NCBI RefSeq assembly: GCF_004565465.1
Contig: NZ_SRHY01000014.1
Coordinates: forward strand, 1 to 63,722
DNA: 63,722 nt
Source of the DNA: Lentibacillus salicampi
Lineage (GTDB): Bacteria; Bacillota; Bacilli; Bacillales; Amphibacillaceae
Direction: 5' to 3'
The number at the start of each line of letters is the position of its first letter. The first letter of the stretch is position 1. The notes under the pieces were generated by a model. It worked only from the letters and a program-made list of their open reading frames with translations, ran no database searches and had not been told where the DNA came from. Of this stretch, positions 31,762 through 43,801 are shown one piece after another. Both the position numbers and the translations under genes were made by a program.

Positions 31762-32023
31762 GTTCAAAAAGTCCGGTGAAAATGACATCGGAATGAGATC
31801 TTCTGCTAAAAGCGCCCACGTCCTGTGGGCAACGCAGAAGTCACCACATCCTGTGGAAGCTCGTTAGCTTACTTTTTCGTTCCTGGAAAAAGATAACCGC
31901 TTTTCCTGCGTGCAATGTAGATTCAGCGAAGCATTACTCATGCTCATGTATCCAAATGCATACATCCTATCCGCGAAATTGCGCAGCCTCTAACTTTTCG
32001 GTCTTTTTATCATCGTTTTGAAC
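31762..32023 (-). repeat. Repeat family 2 (GTTCAAAAAG), copy 1
   Basis: 262 bp between GTTCAAAAAG (31762-31771) and TTTTGAAC (32016-32023), filling the rpsL-rpsG gap (31728-32045). Flanked by TTATAAAG at 31751-31758 and 32030-32037, a possible target duplication. The interior shares long stretches with copy 2 (GCGAAGCATTACTCATGCTC, CGCTTTTCCTGCGTGCAATG). No gene. Confidence 0.8.
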
Positions 32024-32045
32024 ACACACTTATAAAGCAATAGAA

Positions 32046-32465
32046 TTATTTCTTAGCTTTAGGTTTTTTGGTTCCGTATTTGGAACGACCTTGTGCACGG
32101 CCTTCTACACCAGCAGTGTCAAGCGCACCGCGTACAATGTGATAACGGACACCTGGCAAGTCTTTGACACGTCCACCGCGAAGCAGTACGACACTGTGTT
32201 CCTGCAGGTTGTGGCCAATACCCGGAATGTATGCTGTTACTTCCATGTTGTTTGACAAACGGACACGTGCATATTTACGCAATGCAGAGTTCGGTTTCTT
32301 AGGTGTCAATGTTCCAACACGGGTGCACACGCCACGTTTTTGCGGGGCATTTTCATCCGTAAATTGTTTTTTGAAACTATTGTAGCCTTTATTCAGTGCA
32401 GGTGAATCATACTTTTTTGGCTTGCTGACACGGCCTTTGCGTACCAGTTGATTAATAGTAGGCAT
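32046..32465 (-). CDS. rpsL: Ribosomal protein S12
   Basis: 139 residues from the ATG at 32465 ([18 protein letters not shown]). The streptomycin-relevant stretch [18 protein letters not shown] is wild-type-like, with Lys at the sensitive position. Confidence 0.98.
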   Translation of the reverse strand: MPTINQLVRKGRVSKPKKYDSPALNKGYNSFKKQFTDENAPQKRGVCTRVGTLTPKKPNSALRKYARVRLSNNMEVTAYIPGIGHNLQEHSVVLLRGGRVKDLPGVRYHIVRGALDTAGVEGRAQGRSKYGTKKPKAKK

Positions 32466-32602
32466 TACATTTTCCTCCTCTCTTATTGTTGAATAAATTG
32501 ATACACGGATAACCACCCATAACGGTTGTTATAATACCACATATCCAGGTGGTTCATTTTTTCGCAAAAAACAAAGTCTTCGCGATAGAATCGCCAAAAC
32601 CT

Positions 32603-32854
32603 TTATTGTTTTACTGCAACAGTTGATGCGCCGACCTCGATACCACAAGCAGCACCCAACTTTTGCATGGAATCCACACGATGGCAGGGAACACTCATCT
32701 CGTGAGCCAGACTTTCAACCTTCTGTGTAATCTGCCGGTTCGCATCATCAGCAATAAACACTTCACTTACAGTTCCATGTCTGATTGCTTTAAGTGTCTG
32801 TTTCGTTCCGATTATCAATTTTGATCGAAACCGGGTCACTTTTTCATAAGACAT
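32603..32854 (-). CDS. ybxF: L7Ae/L30e-family RNA-binding protein (YbxF type)
   Basis: 83 residues from the ATG at 32854 (MSYEKVTRFRSKLIIGTKQT); the longer reading from 32962 has no support. Single L7Ae/L30e/S12e fold (KAIRHGTVSEVFIADDA ... VPCHRVDSMQKLGAACGIEVGAS). The B. subtilis homologue binds K-turn RNA. Sits between rpoC and rpsL as in that species. Confidence 0.93.
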   Translation of the reverse strand: MSYEKVTRFRSKLIIGTKQTLKAIRHGTVSEVFIADDANRQITQKVESLAHEMSVPCHRVDSMQKLGAACGIEVGASTVAVKQ

Positions 32855-32976
32855 CCGTATATCCTCCAAAGTAACAAGTATAATCGGAAGCACCCTGGAT
32901 ATATTACCATTCCTGACAGGGAATGTCAACGTTATTTTCAGTTGTTTTTTGGGTGCTTCCACCTTAAAATACTTGT

Positions 32977-35900
32977 TTATGAAAGTGTGTTTTCTACCGG
33001 TTCTGTTCCTTCCGGCTCGTCGACTGTTTCTTCCGGTTCGTCCACTGATGTTTCAAGCCTCCGATAGCGCTCGATACCAGTACCGGCTGGAACCAGTTTA
33101 CCGATAATCACATTTTCTTTAAGTCCCATCAATTCGTCACGTTTACCTTTGATAGCGGCATCCGTCAGCACACGTGTTGTTTCCTGGAAGGATGCAGCAG
33201 ATAAGAAGGAATCAGTTTCCAGCGATGCTTTTGTAATACCCAGCAGGATGGGCTGGCCGATTGCCGGTTGCTTACCTTCCAGCAGAACGGATCGGTTTGC
33301 ATCCCTGAACTGGTGAATTTCAAGCAGTGATCCGGGAAGCTCATCCGTATCTCCTGATTCAACAACACGGATTTTGCGCATCATTTGCCGCACCATTACC
33401 TCAACGTGCTTATCACCAATTTCAACACCCTGCATGCGGTAAACCTTTTGCACTTCACGCAGCAGATATTGCTGGACACCATCGATTCCCTGCACACGCA
33501 AGAGGTCTTTAGGGTCAACGGAACCTTCTGTAAGTTCCTGACCGGCAATCACATCATCACCTTCAGACACTTTCATGCGTGCATTGTAAGGGACAGGATA
33601 ACTGCGCTCTTCAACGTCACCCTGAATGACAATTTCCTGTTTATCTTTCACTTCTTTTATTTCTCTAACAGTACCAAAAATTTCACTGATGACTGCCTGA
33701 CCTTTTGGATTGCGCGCTTCGAACAACTCTTGAATACGCGGCAAACCTTGGGTGATATCGTCACCTGCAACACCGCCAGTGTGGAAGGTACGCATCGTCA
33801 GCTGTGTACCAGGTTCACCGATGGATTGTGCAGCAATAATACCAACTGCTTCACCAACTTCAACCTCATCACCAGTAGCCAGATTACGGCCATAACATTT
33901 CTTGCAGACACCATGTTTGGTGTTACATGTAAATGCAGATCGGATAATGACCTCTTCAACGCCTGATTCAACGATTTGTTTAGCCTGGTCTTCCGACATA
34001 ACGGCATTTTTCTCAACAATCGTTTCACCGGTTTCCGGATGACGAACATTTTCGAATGCTGTCCGGCCGATTAAACGATCCAGCAACGGCTCAATCATTT
34101 CCTGACCGTCTGTTAACGCTGATACCGTCAAGCCTCGGTCTGTGCCACAATCGTCCTCACGGATAATAACATCCTGAGCTACATCAACGAGCCGGCGAGT
34201 CAGGTAACCTGAGTCAGCTGTTTTCAGTGCTGTATCGGCGAGACCTTTTCGGGCACCGTGTGTGGAAATAAAGTATTCCAAAACCGTCAGTCCTTCACGG
34301 AAGCTCGATTTAATCGGCAATTCCATAATCTCACCTGCTGGATTGGCCATCAGACCACGCATACCGGCAAGTTGTGTGAAGTTGGAAGCATTACCTCTTG
34401 CACCGGAATCACTCATCATAAAGATTGGGTTCCGATGATCCAGTGATTCCATCAGACGTTCTTGAATATCGTCTTTGGCTTGTGACCAAATAGCGATGAC
34501 CCGGTCATACCGCTCATCATCCGTAATCAGGCCGCGCCTGAACTGTTTTAAGACTTTATCCACTTTATTCTGCGCCCCATCAAGGATCTCTTCTTTTTCT
34601 TTCAGGACAACGATGTCAGAGACACCAACAGTCATACCTGCTTTTGTTGAATAACTGAATCCAAGGTCCTTCATGCGGTCAAGCATTTTTGACGTCTCAG
34701 TTATTTTAAACCGTTTAAACACTTCGGCAATGATATCACCCAGTATCCCTTTCTTGAAAGGTGCTATGATATCACGCTGTTTAATTTCCTCAGCAATATC
34801 TGTTCCCTGTTCAACAAAATATTTTGCTGGTGTTTCAATTTCGAGATTATAGGTTGTCGGTTCATTGATGTATGGGAACGAATCCGGCAGAATCTCGTTG
34901 AAAATCAGTTTCCCGATCGTTGTCAAAAGCATTTGCTCTTGCTGTTCTGCCGTAAAGGACTTCTTGTTAAGACTTGATGCCTTGACAGCAACCCGGGAAT
35001 GCAGATGAACATAACCGTTTTGATAAGCAAGAAGCGCTTCACTCGTATCTTTGAACCGACTTCCTTCACCAATCGCATGTTCACGTTCCAATGTCAGGTA
35101 ATAGTTCCCTAAAACCATATCCTGTGATGGTGTAACAACCGGTTTACCATCTTTCGGGTTAAGAATGTTCTGAGCAGCCAGCATCAGAACACGCGCTTCT
35201 GCCTGCGCTTCTGCTGAAAGCGGTACGTGTACGGCCATCTGGTCACCATCAAAGTCCGCGTTATACGCCGTGCAGACCAGCGGGTGCAAACGGATGGCAC
35301 GCCCTTCCACCAGGATGGGTTCGAACGCCTGAATTCCCAAACGGTGCAATGTTGGTGCACGATTTAACAGAACCGGGTGCTCTTTAATCACTTCTTCCAG
35401 TACGTCCCATACTTCCGGGTGAACCCGTTCGATTTTACGTTTGGCTGATTTGATATTGTGAGCAAACCCTTTTTCAACAAGCTCTTTCATAATAAACGGT
35501 TTGAATAATTCCAATGCCATTTCCTTTGGAAGCCCGCACTGATACATCTTCAGACTAGGACCGACAACGATAACCGAACGTCCGGAATAATCGACTCGTT
35601 TACCAAGCAAGTTCTGGCGGAAACGGCCCTGTTTCCCCTTCAGCATGTGTGACAGGGATTTTAACGGACGATTCCCGGGGCCTGTAACAGGGCGCCCACG
35701 ACGTCCATTATCGATTAGTGCATCGACCGATTCCTGCAGCATACGTTTTTCGTTTTGAACGATGATACTTGGTGCCCCAAGGTCGAGCAGGCGCTTCAGG
35801 CGATTATTACGGTTGATGACACGACGATACAAATCGTTCAGATCCGATGTTGCAAACCGTCCGCCGTCAAGCTGGACCATCGGGCGAATCTCCGGTGGAA

Positions 35901-36600
35901 TGACCGGCAGCACATCAAGAACCATCCAGGATGTATCATTACCAGAATTACGGAATGACTCCAATACTTCCAGACGTTTGATCGCACGTGTACGGCGCTG
36001 GCCATGTGCTGTTTTTAATTCCTCTTTCAGTGTTTCAACTTCTTTTTCAAGATCAATATCATGCAAAAGCTTGCGGATGGCTTCAGCACCCATTTGGGCT
36101 TTGAAGGTGGCACCATATTTCTCGTAATAGGCACGATATTCTTTTTCAGATAGAAGCTGTTTCTTTTCCAGCGGGGTATCGCCTGTCTCCGTCACAATGT
36201 AGGCAGCAAAATAAATGACTTCTTCCAAGGCGCGAGGGGACATATCCAGTACAAGACCCATGCGGCTCGGAATCCCTTTAAAATACCAAATGTGTGATAC
36301 AGGGGCAGCCAATTCAATATGACCCATGCGTTCACGGCGGACTTTTGCTTTGGTCACTTCTACACCGCAACGATCACAGACGACACCTTTGTAACGCACC
36401 CGTTTATATTTTCCGCAATGACATTCCCAGTCCTTTTGCGGTCCAAAAATCCGTTCGCAAAACAGACCGTCTTTCTCCGGCTTTAATGTACGGTAGTTAA
36501 TGGTCTCTGGCTTTTTGACCTCACCATGGGACCATGAGCGAATTTTTTCTGATGAAGCTAACCCGATTTTCATATACTCAAAATTATTTACATCCAGCAA
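32977..36600 (-). CDS. rpoC: RNA polymerase beta' subunit
   Basis: 1207 residues. N-terminal zinc site (CHCG ... CDRCG, about 60-78), catalytic Mg motif NADFDGDQM (about 449-457), second zinc site ([13 protein letters not shown]). The C-terminal tail is acidic and repetitive ([15 protein letters not shown]), a lineage-specific extension. 63 nt after rpoB. Confidence 0.99.
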   Translation of the reverse strand: MLDVNNFEYMKIGLASSEKIRSWSHGEVKKPETINYRTLKPEKDGLFCERIFGPQKDWECHCGKYKRVRYKGVVCDRCGVEVTKAKVRRERMGHIELAAPVSHIWYFKGIPSRMGLVLDMSPRALEEVIYFAAYIVTETGDTPLEKKQLLSEKEYRAYYEKYGATFKAQMGAEAIRKLLHDIDLEKEVETLKEELKTAHGQRRTRAIKRLEVLESFRNSGNDTSWMVLDVLPVIPPEIRPMVQLDGGRFATSDLNDLYRRVINRNNRLKRLLDLGAPSIIVQNEKRMLQESVDALIDNGRRGRPVTGPGNRPLKSLSHMLKGKQGRFRQNLLGKRVDYSGRSVIVVGPSLKMYQCGLPKEMALELFKPFIMKELVEKGFAHNIKSAKRKIERVHPEVWDVLEEVIKEHPVLLNRAPTLHRLGIQAFEPILVEGRAIRLHPLVCTAYNADFDGDQMAVHVPLSAEAQAEARVLMLAAQNILNPKDGKPVVTPSQDMVLGNYYLTLEREHAIGEGSRFKDTSEALLAYQNGYVHLHSRVAVKASSLNKKSFTAEQQEQMLLTTIGKLIFNEILPDSFPYINEPTTYNLEIETPAKYFVEQGTDIAEEIKQRDIIAPFKKGILGDIIAEVFKRFKITETSKMLDRMKDLGFSYSTKAGMTVGVSDIVVLKEKEEILDGAQNKVDKVLKQFRRGLITDDERYDRVIAIWSQAKDDIQERLMESLDHRNPIFMMSDSGARGNASNFTQLAGMRGLMANPAGEIMELPIKSSFREGLTVLEYFISTHGARKGLADTALKTADSGYLTRRLVDVAQDVIIREDDCGTDRGLTVSALTDGQEMIEPLLDRLIGRTAFENVRHPETGETIVEKNAVMSEDQAKQIVESGVEEVIIRSAFTCNTKHGVCKKCYGRNLATGDEVEVGEAVGIIAAQSIGEPGTQLTMRTFHTGGVAGDDITQGLPRIQELFEARNPKGQAVISEIFGTVREIKEVKDKQEIVIQGDVEERSYPVPYNARMKVSEGDDVIAGQELTEGSVDPKDLLRVQGIDGVQQYLLREVQKVYRMQGVEIGDKHVEVMVRQMMRKIRVVESGDTDELPGSLLEIHQFRDANRSVLLEGKQPAIGQPILLGITKASLETDSFLSAASFQETTRVLTDAAIKGKRDELMGLKENVIIGKLVPAGTGIERYRRLETSVDEPEETVDEPEGTEPVENTLS

Positions 36601-36663
36601 GGGTCTACCTCCCTTATTTGTGTTCCGATTTCACCTGATCCGATTTCTAAAAAGCGCCTCTAT

Positions 36664-39600
36664 TTAATTGCCTTCAGCTTCAAGGTTTAATTTGCCTGCT
36701 GCCTGTGTTTCTTCATCTTCCAATTCGCGCATTTCGATTTCCGACTCGTCACTGGATAGCATTTTGACATCCATTCCAAGACTCTGAAGTTCCTTAATCA
36801 GCACTTTAAACGATTCAGGTACGCCGGGCTCTGTCACATTATCACCTTTAACGATTGATTCATAGGCTTTGACACGTCCGACAACATCATCCGATTTGAC
36901 TGTCAGGATTTCTTGAAGTGTATAGGCAGCACCGTATGCTTCCAAGGCCCAGACCTCCATTTCGCCAAAACGCTGACCACCAAATTGTGCTTTACCACCC
37001 AATGGCTGCTGCGTTACTAGTGAATACGGTCCGGTTGAACGGGCGTGCAGCTTGTCGTCGACCATGTGTGCCAATTTAATCATATACATGACACCGACAG
37101 AGACACGGTTGTCAAACGGCTCACCTGTACGGCCGTCATAAAGGATTGATTTGGCATCCCGCGCCATACCTGCCTCCTGCAATGTTTCGAATACATCTTC
37201 TTCGTTGGCACCATCAAATACCGGTGTCGCCACATGCAAGCCGAGCTCTCTTGCTGCCATGCCCAAATGCAATTCGAACACCTGTCCGATATTCATACGC
37301 GATGGCACACCCAATGGGTTCAGCATAATGTCAATTGGTGTTCCATCAGGCAAAAACGGCATATCTTCTTCAGGCAAAATCTTGGAAATAACACCTTTGT
37401 TGCCGTGTCTCCCCGCCATTTTATCCCCTTCTGAAATTTTCCGTTTCTGAACGATATAAACACGTACCAGCTGGTTCACACCGGGTGGCAATTCATCACC
37501 GTCTTCCCGGTTGAATATCTTAACTTCCAACACAATCCCGCCAGCCCCATGTGGCACTTTCAGAGACGTGTCACGGACTTCCCGTGCCTTCTCGCCGAAA
37601 ATGGCATGAAGCAGCCGCTCTTCAGCAGATAATTCAGTTACCCCTTTAGGCGTTACCTTCCCAACCAGGATATCGCCATCCGACACTTCTGCACCAATGC
37701 GAATAATGCCATCTTCATTAAGGTTTTTCAGGGCGTCCTCGCCGACGTTTGGGATATCTCTAGTTATTTCCTCGGGTCCGAGCTTTGTATCACGGGATTC
37801 TGATTCATATTCCTCAATATGAATGGACGTAAAGTCATCGTCTTTCACCATACGCTCACTCATTATGACCGCGTCCTCATAGTTATAACCTTCCCAGGTC
37901 ATGAAACCAACGAGTGCATTACGGCCCAATGCCAATTCGCCATCTTCCATCGATGGCCCGTCAGCCAGGATTTCACCTTTCGTTACGCGATCACCTTTCG
38001 CGACAATTGGACGCTGATTATAACACGTCCCCTGGTTTGAGCGGATATATTTCTGCATGCGATAAACATCCAGGTCGCCTTTCACTTCTTTTCCATCCAC
38101 TTCGGAAATGCGACGGATACGGACTTCCTTGGCTTCTACATGCTCCACAATTCCATCATTCCGGCAAATGATAGCAGCACCCGAATCTTTACCAGACACA
38201 TACTCCATTCCGGTTCCGACAATTGGTGCTTGAGGCTCCATCAGCGGTACTGCCTGCCGTTGCATGTTCGCACCCATCAGCGCACGGTTGGAGTCATCAT
38301 TTTCCAGAAATGGGATACATGCTGTTGCAGCGGAAACAACCTGTTTTGGTGATACGTCCATGTAATCTATTTTTTCGCGTGGCACAACCGTGTTGTCACC
38401 CCGAAAACGTGCAATGACCTCTTCTTGTTCAAAGGTACCATCCTCGTTTAAGGTGGCGTTCGCCTGTGCGACAATATAGTTATCCTCTTCATCCGCTGTC
38501 AGATAATCCGTTGCTCCGGTTACTTTACCGGTTTCCGGATCAACGCGTCGATAAGGTGTTTCAATAAACCCGAATTCATTGACTTTCGCATAACTGGATA
38601 ATGAGTTAATCAAGCCAATGTTCGGTCCTTCAGGTGTCTCGATCGGACACATACGGCCATAGTGTGAATAGTGAACGTCACGCACTTCAAATCCGGCGCG
38701 TTCACGTGTCAAACCTCCGGGTCCAAGCGCGGATAGACGTCGTTTATGGGTTAACTCACCTAGCGGGTTCGTCTGATCCATAAACTGTGATAGCTGCGAG
38801 CTTCCGAAAAATTCCTTGATTGATGCAATAACAGGACGGATATTAATCAGCTGCTGTGGTGTAATACTTGATGTATCCTGAATGGACATCCGTTCGCGCA
38901 CCACACGTTCCATGCGGGAAAGTCCGATTCGGAACTGGTTTTGCAGCAATTCCCCGACAGAACGCAGACGCCGGTTACCCAGATGATCAATGTCATCCGT
39001 CCCCCCGACACGATGTAATAAATTAAAGAAATGACTGACGGCTGATAGAATGTCTGCAGGCGTTATATGTTTAATAGCTCTGTCAACACCAGCATTACCG
39101 ATAACGTTCAGTTCACGCTCGCCATCAGGGTCGGTAGGGTCAATGATTTTGATGGATTGCAGACGAATCGGTTCATCCAAAACTCCGTCGCTTAGTTCAA
39201 CGTGTTTTTCGCCAAGCATATCCTCCTGATTTTCCAGATAAGGAATGATCTTATTAAGCAGTTTACGTTCCAATTTGTCGCCTTTTTGAGCCAGAACCTC
39301 TCCGGTCTCAGGGTCGACAATCGGCTCAGCCAATGTTTGGTTGAACAAACGGTTTTTAATGTTCAATTTTTTATTTATTTTATACCGCCCAACATGTGCC
39401 AAGTCATATCTTCTTGGGTCAAAAAAGCGTGACACCATTAAGCTTCTGGCGTTTTCAACGGTTGGTGGTTCACCTGGGCGCAGACGTTCATAGATTTCCA
39501 GTAGCGCTTTGTCAGTTGTTTCTGTGTTATCTTTTTCAAGGGTATTCTTCAGGTATTCATTTTCACCAAGAAGGTCGATGATTTCCTGGTCTGTGCTAAA

Positions 39601-40209
39601 TCCAAGCGCACGTAAAAGTACCGTGATCGGTAATTTACGTGTACGGTCAATTCTGACGTAGGCAACATCTTTGGCATCCGTTTCAAACTCGAGCCATGCA
39701 CCACGGTTCGGAATAACGGTTGCTGTCACACCGCGCTTGCCATTCTTATCATACTTTTCGTTGTAATAGACACTTGGTGAGCGTACAAGCTGGGAAACAA
39801 TGACACGTTCGGCACCATTAATAATAAATGTACCCGTGTCCGTCATGAGAGGAAAGTCTCCCATAAACACTTCCTGCTCTTTCACCTCACCTGTCTCATT
39901 ATTGATCAGGCGAACCTTCACACGGAGCGGGGCATTATAGGTGACATCCCGATCCTTCGATTCATCGACAGGATATTTGGGTTCACCAAGACTATAATCA
40001 ATGAACTCCAGTGATAGGTTGCCCGCGAAATCCTCAATTGGGGAAATATCCTGAAACATCTCCCTTAAGCCTTCCCTTAAAAACCAATCATAGGAAGCGG
40101 TTTGAATTTCGATTAGATTTGGCAGTTCCAACACTTCGCTAATACGTGCATAGCTCCTGCGCTGGCGATGCCGTCCGTACTGAACTAGTTGACCTGTCAA
40201 CAGCTTCAC
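36664..40209 (-). CDS. rpoB: RNA polymerase beta subunit
   Basis: 1181 residues, begins [36 protein letters not shown] (quoted in part: [16 protein letters not shown]). The rifampicin pocket [20 protein letters not shown] and [13 protein letters not shown] is wild type. Acidic C-terminal tail. Preceded by a 560-bp region with promoter and repeats. Confidence 0.98.
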   Translation of the reverse strand: MKLLTGQLVQYGRHRQRRSYARISEVLELPNLIEIQTASYDWFLREGLREMFQDISPIEDFAGNLSLEFIDYSLGEPKYPVDESKDRDVTYNAPLRVKVRLINNETGEVKEQEVFMGDFPLMTDTGTFIINGAERVIVSQLVRSPSVYYNEKYDKNGKRGVTATVIPNRGAWLEFETDAKDVAYVRIDRTRKLPITVLLRALGFSTDQEIIDLLGENEYLKNTLEKDNTETTDKALLEIYERLRPGEPPTVENARSLMVSRFFDPRRYDLAHVGRYKINKKLNIKNRLFNQTLAEPIVDPETGEVLAQKGDKLERKLLNKIIPYLENQEDMLGEKHVELSDGVLDEPIRLQSIKIIDPTDPDGERELNVIGNAGVDRAIKHITPADILSAVSHFFNLLHRVGGTDDIDHLGNRRLRSVGELLQNQFRIGLSRMERVVRERMSIQDTSSITPQQLINIRPVIASIKEFFGSSQLSQFMDQTNPLGELTHKRRLSALGPGGLTRERAGFEVRDVHYSHYGRMCPIETPEGPNIGLINSLSSYAKVNEFGFIETPYRRVDPETGKVTGATDYLTADEEDNYIVAQANATLNEDGTFEQEEVIARFRGDNTVVPREKIDYMDVSPKQVVSAATACIPFLENDDSNRALMGANMQRQAVPLMEPQAPIVGTGMEYVSGKDSGAAIICRNDGIVEHVEAKEVRIRRISEVDGKEVKGDLDVYRMQKYIRSNQGTCYNQRPIVAKGDRVTKGEILADGPSMEDGELALGRNALVGFMTWEGYNYEDAVIMSERMVKDDDFTSIHIEEYESESRDTKLGPEEITRDIPNVGEDALKNLNEDGIIRIGAEVSDGDILVGKVTPKGVTELSAEERLLHAIFGEKAREVRDTSLKVPHGAGGIVLEVKIFNREDGDELPPGVNQLVRVYIVQKRKISEGDKMAGRHGNKGVISKILPEEDMPFLPDGTPIDIMLNPLGVPSRMNIGQVFELHLGMAARELGLHVATPVFDGANEEDVFETLQEAGMARDAKSILYDGRTGEPFDNRVSVGVMYMIKLAHMVDDKLHARSTGPYSLVTQQPLGGKAQFGGQRFGEMEVWALEAYGAAYTLQEILTVKSDDVVGRVKAYESIVKGDNVTEPGVPESFKVLIKELQSLGMDVKMLSSDESEIEMRELEDEETQAAGKLNLEAEGN

Positions 40210-40377
40210 CCCTTAAATCAAGCATTTTTCAAAAATTAACCACCCTGTTGCTGCTGTGAAAAATGGCTCATATATTTAGAAAAACAAACTGATATAACAC
40301 TCATGATACCAGCCGTTTTAAATCCATGATAAAAGATACAAAATAACAATAGCACGAGTACTACTGTCTGAGTTGTT

Positions 40378-40430
40378 GTTCAAAAAGTCCGCTATTAAAT
40401 GAAGTTGCACTATAGTCCTCCTTTTTGAAC
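40378..40430 (-). repeat. Repeat family 2 (GTTCAAAAAG), minimal copy 4
   Basis: Only 53 bp: GTTCAAAAAGTCCGC at the left and AGTCCTCCTTTTTGAAC at the right, so the termini form a 10-bp inverted repeat with almost no interior. In the rpoB leader, same orientation relative to transcription as the other copies. The surrounding gap 40210-40769 also holds the repeat at 40634-40710 and the promoter at 40741-40769; I see no gene there. Confidence 0.75.
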
Positions 40431-40633
40431 ACACATTTTAAAATGTCGCATGAATTCCGCAGTCCAGAACCTGCAGAAACATATGTTAACACCGGCAATG
40501 AACTTAATATCTTACCATTAAGAAGGGAAAGAACCAATAAAATTTTTCTCATTTTGGTCGATTCTACCAGTGTCCCCGATTACCAGTGAATTATACGTTT
40601 ATTATTTAATGAAATCTTCTCTTTAAAAAAACA

Positions 40634-40710
40634 CGTATTCACTCGTTCTTTAGTGAATGAGTCGTTTTTCTTACAAGGCCATTCCATAACGTATACTTTC
40701 TGACGTTACG
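40634..40710 (+). repeat. Hairpin repeat family 3, copy in the rpoB leader
   Basis: CGTATTCACTCGTTCTTTAG-TGAATGAGTCGTTTTTC ... TTTCTGACGTTACG. Contains the internal hairpin ATTCACT/AGTGAAT. Matches 61543-61618 in the same orientation and 27104-27173 in the opposite one. Lies just downstream of the rpoB promoter, so it is in the leader transcript. Confidence 0.75.
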
Positions 40711-40740
40711 ACAAAAGAAGTCCCATGTTAGCATTTAAAC

Positions 40741-40769
40741 ATACTACCATAAGTAATCTATAAGGTCAA
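40741..40769 (-). promoter_or_regulatory. Candidate promoter of rpoB-rpoC
   Basis: -35 TTGACC (40769-40764), 17-bp spacer, -10 TAGTAT (40746-40741), immediately behind the ybxB stop codon and reading toward rpoB. Confidence 0.7.
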
Positions 40770-41369
40770 TCATTTTTTTGCCATCAATATATAATACCCT
40801 TTACTGCGATCCATTACGTTAACACTACCAAATAAATCTTTCAATTTATCCATTGCGGATGGTGCGCCCTGTTTCTTCTGAATGACCACCCACAACTGTC
40901 CATCCGCCAGCAAGTTGTTTTTACTGTCCTCAAACATTTGATGAACTGTCTTTTTGCCCGCGCGAATCGGAGGATTGGTCAAGATGGCTGCAAACTGCCG
41001 GCCGCTTAGATTACTAAATCGGTCGCTTAATGCAAATTCAACGTTCGTCACACCGTTATGCTGCGCATTCTTTTTGGCCAGAGAGATAGCCCGTTCATTG
41101 ATGTCTGTCAACATAACGCCGCGCCCCTTATAACTATCAGCAATGGCAAGTCCAATAGGGCCATAACCGCAACCAAGGTCAAGAAGGCCGCCAGGAACAA
41201 GGGGGGCTTCAAAACGTTCGATCAGCAGACGCGATCCGTAATCAACTTCATGCTTTGAGAAAACGCCATAGTCGCTTTCGAAGGTAAAATTTTTGCCTCT
41301 CAGCTGGTAATACCACTTCCTGGGTGAACTCTTAGATTGAGGGTTTTGTGAATAGTAATGCTCAGACAT
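40770..41369 (-). CDS. ybxB: Class I SAM methyltransferase (YbxB/RsmC-like)
   Basis: 199 residues from the ATG at 41369 (MSEHYYSQNPQSKSSPRKWY). SAM-binding motif LLDLGCGYGPIGLAIA (about 62-77) and the N6-adenine/guanine-type motif LTNPPIRAGK (about 127-136), as in 16S rRNA guanine-N2 methyltransferases of the RsmC group. Conserved between rplL and rpoB in Bacillaceae; rRNA target inferred from family. Confidence 0.92.
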   Translation of the reverse strand: MSEHYYSQNPQSKSSPRKWYYQLRGKNFTFESDYGVFSKHEVDYGSRLLIERFEAPLVPGGLLDLGCGYGPIGLAIADSYKGRGVMLTDINERAISLAKKNAQHNGVTNVEFALSDRFSNLSGRQFAAILTNPPIRAGKKTVHQMFEDSKNNLLADGQLWVVIQKKQGAPSAMDKLKDLFGSVNVMDRSKGYYILMAKK

Positions 41370-41405
41370 TAAGACACCTGCTTTGCGTGTAGGAAAAATA
41401 GATAG

Positions 41406-41478
41406 AGAGCCCGCCGCAATACCGACGAGCTCCTTATCCCAAAACGAACATTCAGCAGCAAAAACACCTTGCTGAATG
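41406..41478 (-). other. Two hairpins between rplL and ybxB
   Basis: Inverted repeats CATTCAGCA (41449-41457) / TTGCTGAATG (41469-41478) and an imperfect GAGC-CGCCG/CGACG-GCTC stem (41406-41432), the second followed on the minus strand by a T-rich run (CTATCTATTTTT). They could form the partial terminator known behind rplL in other bacteria. Confidence 0.4.
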
Positions 41479-41500
41479 AAGTTTACGAATATGACCAAAC

Positions 41501-41866
41501 TTACTTAAGTTCTACAGTTGCGCCTGCTTCTTCCAGCTGGCCTTTAATTTCTTCGGCTTCTTCTTTTGTTGCGCCTTCTTTAACAGCTTTTGGCGCGTTA
41601 TCTACTAGGTCTTTTGCATCTTTCAAGCCAAGACCAGTGATTTCGCGGACTGCTTTAACAACTTTAATTTTAGAAGCACCAGCATCCTGCAGCTCTACAT
41701 CAAATTCAGTTTGCTCTTCGGCAGCTTCTCCACCACCGTCTCCGCCTGCAACTGCAACCGGTGCTGCAGCGGTAACGCCAAATTCTTCTTCAATTGCTTT
41801 CACTAAATCATTTAATTCCAAAACAGACATTTCTTTAACCGCATCAATAATTTGCTGATTATCCAT
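41501..41866 (-). CDS. rplL: Ribosomal protein L7/L12
   Basis: 121 residues. N-terminal dimerization domain, Ala/Gly hinge ([20 protein letters not shown], about 32-51) and C-terminal factor-binding domain ([20 protein letters not shown]). Stalk protein recruiting EF-Tu and EF-G. Confidence 0.98.
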   Translation of the reverse strand: MDNQQIIDAVKEMSVLELNDLVKAIEEEFGVTAAAPVAVAGGDGGGEAAEEQTEFDVELQDAGASKIKVVKAVREITGLGLKDAKDLVDNAPKAVKEGATKEEAEEIKGQLEEAGATVELK

Positions 41867-41915
41867 TGTGATTCCTCCATTTTTTTATTTAATCATCCGA
41901 CATACCGGATTGAGT

Positions 41916-42425
41916 TTACGCGCCCTGTTCTTCCTTCTGATCTGCAACAGCCTGTGCTGCGTACGCCAGATTACGGACAGGTGCCTGCAGTACGCTGAGA
42001 AGCATTGATACCATACCTTCGTAATTTGGCAGGTCTGCAAGTTCTTTGATTTGTTCGAGCGTTGCAATTTCGCCTTCAATAACGCCGCCTTTAATTTCCA
42101 ACGCTTCGTGCTCTTTGGAAAAGTTGTTCAAGATTTTAGCCGGCGCTACGACGTCATCCTTACTGAATGCCACTGCCGTCGGGCCAACCAGTGTATCAGA
42201 CAGATCATTTAATTCGGCAGCTTCCACCGCCCGGCGTGTCATCGTATTTTTATAAACTTTAAATTCAACGTTAGCTTCACGCAATTGATTACGCAATTCG
42301 TTTGCCTCGGCTACATCCAGCCCGCGGTAATCGACCAGCATCGTTGACTGACTATCGCGGAACTTATCAGCAATTTCCTGAACAAGCTGCTTTTTTTGCT
42401 CGATAATCGTGTTATTGGCCATCAT
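41916..42425 (-). CDS. rplJ: Ribosomal protein L10
   Basis: 169 residues (one of two adjacent Met codons). Anchors the L7/L12 stalk to 23S r[21 protein letters not shown] is the conserved RNA-binding part. Expression is expected to be autoregulated through the leader at 42692-42836, which is separated from the gene by a repeat. Confidence 0.98.
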   Translation of the reverse strand: MMANNTIIEQKKQLVQEIADKFRDSQSTMLVDYRGLDVAEANELRNQLREANVEFKVYKNTMTRRAVEAAELNDLSDTLVGPTAVAFSKDDVVAPAKILNNFSKEHEALEIKGGVIEGEIATLEQIKELADLPNYEGMVSMLLSVLQAPVRNLAYAAQAVADQKEEQGA

Positions 42426-42473
42426 TCCACCTCCTGTTTTATATTCATCATCATACCGTATCCATTAGAGGTA

Positions 42474-42677
42474 GTTCAAAAAGTCCGGTAAAAATGACAC
42501 ATCGAAATTCTTTGTTGGCTTGTTTCTCCGCTGCTTGGAAAAGAAAATCGCTTTTCCTGCGTGCGATGCAGATTCAGTGAAGCATTACTTATGCTCATGT
42601 ATCTAAATGCATACATTCCGCTGCTCGAAACTAAGCCACCTCGAACTTCCCGGCCCTTTTTATCCTCCTTTTTGAAC
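42474..42677 (-). repeat. Repeat family 2 (GTTCAAAAAG), copy 2, in the rplJ leader
   Basis: 204 bp between GTTCAAAAAGTCCGG (left) and CCTCCTTTTTGAAC (right). Lies between the L10 leader hairpin and the rplJ ribosome binding site, so every rplJL transcript should carry it. An accidental 67-codon frame runs through it but has no start signal. Confidence 0.82.
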
Positions 42678-42691
42678 ACGCATTATTAAGA

Positions 42692-42836
42692 AAGCCTCCA
42701 TTGAGACATGGAGGCTTGTATGACAAATGGGAATCCATTCGAATAATCCATTTGCAATCAAACACCTCGGCAGGACATTAAGCGATTAATCGCACCTGCT
42801 GTCTACGGCATAACGTATTCATGTTTTAACGAAACT
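42692..42836 (-). promoter_or_regulatory. L10 leader (autoregulatory element of rplJ-rplL)
   Basis: On the minus strand GCCGTAGACAGCAGGTGC ... CGCTTAATGTCCTGCCGAGG is the hallmark of the L10 leader found before rplJ in Bacillota. It ends in a 10-bp hairpin AAGCCTCCAT/ATGGAGGCTT (42717-42692) that resembles a terminator, although its T-tract is short. Excess L10 (with L12) binding to such leaders represses rplJL. Confidence 0.88.
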
Positions 42837-42837
42837 T

Positions 42838-42866
42838 ATTCTACACGGATACTCATAAAAAGTCAA
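42838..42866 (-). promoter_or_regulatory. SigA promoter of rplJ-rplL
   Basis: -35 TTGACT (42866-42861), 17-bp spacer, -10 TAGAAT (42843-42838), directly upstream of the L10 leader. Confidence 0.8.
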
Positions 42867-42908
42867 CCGGGAAGCCTGAATAAGATCCTCAAATTCTATG
42901 GCAGCATG

Positions 42909-43604
42909 TTAGCCGCGATAACCGGAAATGTCTACTCTGATTCCAGGCCCCATTGTAGATGTAATCGAAGCATTACGCATGTAAACACCTTTGGACGCCT
43001 GTGGCTTTGCTTTTACAAGAGTATCGGCAATCGCTGCAAAGTTCTCTACCAGTTTTTCATTATCAAATGAGATTTTTCCAAGCGGTACATGAATATTAGC
43101 GGATTTGTCAACGCGATATTCCACCTTACCAGCTTTAATCTCATTAACGGCTTTTTCGACTTCGAATGTGACGGTGCCGGTTTTCGGATTCGGCATTAAG
43201 CCTTTAGGTCCAAGCACCCGTCCAAGTTTACCAACTTCAGCCATCATGTCTGGTGTTGCCACGACCACATCGAAATCAAACCAGCCCTGGTTGATTTGGT
43301 TAATAAGGTCCTGTTCTCCGACATAATCCGCACCGGCGTTTTCAGCTTCCGTTGCCTTATCACCTTTTGCAAAAACCAGTACGCGCTGTGTCTTGCCTGT
43401 TCCGTGCGGCAGCACCATCGCGCCGCGGATCTGCTGATCAGCTTTTTTAGGGTCAACCCCCAGACGGAATGCAGCTTCAACTGTTTCATCAAAATTTGCT
43501 TTGGCCGTTTCTTTCAACAAAGCAACCGCTTCGTCGGATTCATATGCTTTTGAACGATCAATAAGCTTGGAAGCTTCCTGATATCGTTTGCTTCTTTTTG
43601 CCAT
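42909..43604 (-). CDS. rplA: Ribosomal protein L1
   Basis: 231 residues, with the conserved [18 protein letters not shown] region that binds the L1 stalk. Also the likely repressor of its own operon, see the hairpin motifs at 43623-43650 and 44254-44280. Separated from rplK by 197 bp, longer than usual. Confidence 0.98.
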   Translation of the reverse strand: MAKRSKRYQEASKLIDRSKAYESDEAVALLKETAKANFDETVEAAFRLGVDPKKADQQIRGAMVLPHGTGKTQRVLVFAKGDKATEAENAGADYVGEQDLINQINQGWFDFDVVVATPDMMAEVGKLGRVLGPKGLMPNPKTGTVTFEVEKAVNEIKAGKVEYRVDKSANIHVPLGKISFDNEKLVENFAAIADTLVKAKPQASKGVYMRNASITSTMGPGIRVDISGYRG

Positions 43605-43622
43605 TTTACTTCCTCCTCAGAT

Positions 43623-43650
43623 TGTGGTTTTTAGCGGTAAGACCTCCCAC
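43623..43650 (-). promoter_or_regulatory. Candidate L1-binding hairpin before rplA
   Basis: Minus strand GTGGGAGGTCTTACCGCTAA then AAACCACA (28 nt in all). GTGG pairs with CCAC. The same pattern, GTGGGAGG ... ACCACA, recurs 27 nt long before rplK. Duplication before both genes of the L1 operon suggests an autoregulatory site; this is inference. Confidence 0.5.
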
Positions 43651-43801
43651 TCGAAAAATGCCTCCCGGCGCTATCCCATAACCTGGCAGCAATACGTGCT
43701 TTCTGTGGACCTAAGCGCCAGTGAGTGCACTTTTCATGAAAAAAGTTGCGTATATGGCAGACCATCTATCGCAACCTGTGTCTATTCATGTTTGATGCAC
43801 A

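Noticed and set aside
42476..42679. 67-codon frame across repeat family 2 copy 2
   Set aside because: It is the repeat itself, and the copies at 31.8 and 52.6 kb do not preserve the frame.
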